The notes under the pieces were generated by a model. The model made no database searches. It was not told where the DNA came from and saw only the letters and a program-made list of their open reading frames with translations. The translations under genes were made by a program, and so were the position numbers. From a virus, in the IMG/VR virus record IMGVR_UViG_3300047323_000115, positions 1 through 43,165 of that record: a stretch of DNA of 43,165 bases; one strand, written 5' to 3'. Of this stretch, positions 42,240 to 43,165 are shown piece after piece; position 1 is the first letter of the stretch; the number at the start of each line of letters is the position of its first letter.

Positions 42240-43165
42240 TTATTCTGTTTCGGACCACCTTAGTGCGCCCATATGATCTTTACCATTCTTAACGTCAGCT
42301 GGAACTGTGAAGGTTCTAGTGACACCATCGTACCCAAGACACCTGATTGGAACTTGCATACGCTCCGCTACCATATCCATAAGATACTCATGCCCTTCCC
42401 GGAACTGGAAAAGAATAGAGTCATGAATCTGTGCGCAGAGTTTAAAGTTTTTAGAATACTTAGGGTTTAATGCTATCTCATAGAAGACTTTGATGTAAGC
42501 TTCATTCAGAGCTTTAGCATTTAGGGATTGTGAAACGTGGGCGACTAACGAGTTTTTGTCTAGCTTATTCTTTTGTGGATTACCGAAACAGTAACGAGTC
42601 CAACCTTCTAATGGCTCAAGTTCCCAGTCAGTTTTGATTGGGTTCTCATCCACGAAATCATATACAGCAGGTACACCCATTGCAGTATGAGACACTAGCA
42701 TGTTGGTAGTCATAACTTCATGAACTACAGCAGGATAATATTTGAGTCTTAGTGTTTTATAGGTATGATGGAAACCTTCTAACAGATGATGTGCTACATC
42801 TCGGAGTTCATAGTGTCTAGGAAGTCTCAATAGTCTTTTAGCTTCCCAAACCTTATCTTCTCCCATAGTGTCTACTAAAACTCCTTCTCCCATGAGATAG
42901 TTAGCACCGTGATTGGTTCTCTTACTGAGATCTCGCAATGCTTTATCGAGAGTTTTTCCAGTGGCGTCGCAATACACAGCTTCGTAAGGCACACCAAAGA
43001 ATGCAGATGCATTAAGTGCATGAAAATCTCGGGGAGAGTTGATTGCTGCAAGTAAGGCAGGATCTCCAGACACGTAGGCAGTGTCTCTAGTTTCGGCTTG
43101 CTTAAGATCAGCTTCTGCAATCCTGAAACCTGCATCAGCAATAATTGTTTGTTTAACTTCTGGTC
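42240..43165 (-). CDS. Family A DNA polymerase, C-terminal third (continues from 1-1595)
   Basis: This is the rest of the polymerase whose N-terminal part lies at 1-1595; bases 43039-43165 duplicate 1-127. Using full-length numbering, the O-helix region RDLSKRTNHGANYLMGEG gives R567 and K571, with His where most family A enzymes have an aromatic at the ribose-side gate. Motif C QIHDSILF gives H737 and D738. A short fingers-thumb insert and a normal C-terminus follow, ending ...GALRWSETE. All key polymerase residues are present, so it should be active. Confidence 0.95.
   Translation of the reverse strand, partial: PEVKQTIIADAGFRIAEADLKQAETRDTAYVSGDPALLAAINSPRDFHALNASAFFGVPYEAVYCDATGKTLDKALRDLSKRTNHGANYLMGEGVLVDTMGEDKVWEAKRLLRLPRHYELRDVAHHLLEGFHHTYKTLRLKYYPAVVHEVMTTNMLVSHTAMGVPAVYDFVDENPIKTDWELEPLEGWTRYCFGNPQKNKLDKNSLVAHVSQSLNAKALNEAYIKVFYEIALNPKYSKNFKLCAQIHDSILFQFREGHEYLMDMVAERMQVPIRCLGYDGVTRTFTVPADVKNGKDHMGALRWSETE
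43039..43165. repeat. Right copy of 127-bp terminal direct repeat
   Basis: Identical to 1-127. Removing one copy joins the polymerase reading frame perfectly (AIN|SPRD), which confirms that the assembly closes into a circle. Confidence 0.95.

Noticed and set aside
1-43165. CRISPR arrays, insertion sequences, integrase/attachment sites and tRNA genes
   Set aside because: No regularly spaced repeats, transposase or integrase motifs, or cloverleaf sequences were seen on either strand.

Overview
The window is a complete, circularly closed assembly of a tailed phage genome. The first 127 bases are repeated exactly as the last 127, so the unique sequence is about 43,038 bp and the cut falls inside the DNA polymerase gene. 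The morphogenesis genes are those of a podovirus: large portal, SU10-type (DUF5309-like) capsid protein, tail nozzle, three ejection/internal virion proteins including one of 1,652 aa, and no tape measure, sheath or baseplate. No integrase, repressor or phage RNA polymerase was seen, so it looks strictly lytic and dependent on host RNA polymerase. Sigma70-like promoters and AGGAG-type ribosome binding sites suggest a Gram-negative, probably gammaproteobacterial, host; the host itself cannot be named from sequence.

Layout: two divergent arms leave a control region at about 15.7-16.08 kb. The early/replication arm is all on the minus strand. It runs from 15.7 kb down to 1, across the artificial cut, and on from 43.04 down to 39.2 kb. 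In order it carries small unknown genes, an unknown 225-aa protein, more small genes, an SF1 helicase, an abundant-looking 260-aa protein with a signal-like N-terminus, small genes, a Cas4/RecB-like nuclease, a Sak4-like recombinase ATPase, a DUF6378 protein, a DUF669-like ssDNA-binding protein, a family A DNA polymerase, a DUF3987-like helicase, dUTPase and a DEDDh exonuclease. The late arm is all plus strand (16.08-39.14 kb): TerS, TerL, portal, a 233-nt gap, scaffold, capsid, connector, tail fibre/receptor-binding proteins, tailspike, nozzle, lysis cassette and ejection proteins. A bidirectional terminator at 39.15-39.19 kb separates the converging arms.

Control signals: four sigma70-like promoters were found, three minus and one plus. 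Three of the four use a CATAAT -10 box. The plus promoter (21226) and a strong terminator (23355-23393) bracket the scaffold and capsid genes as a separate high-expression unit. SSB, exonuclease and Sak4 ATPase together look like a phage single-strand annealing or recombination module.

The most unusual element is the 233-nt gap between portal and scaffold genes (20701-20933). It has no usable reading frame, is about 53% G+C over its central 180 nt in an AT-rich genome, and can form several long-range helices including a pseudoknot, which suggests an undescribed structured RNA. Other points of interest are two related hairpins that flank the 225-aa gene, a 17-bp perfect inverted repeat in a gene-free stretch near 7.7 kb, a possible pair of diverged early paralogues, a beta-propeller apparently inserted into a tail-collar fold, and an AT-rich origin candidate near 13.45 kb.
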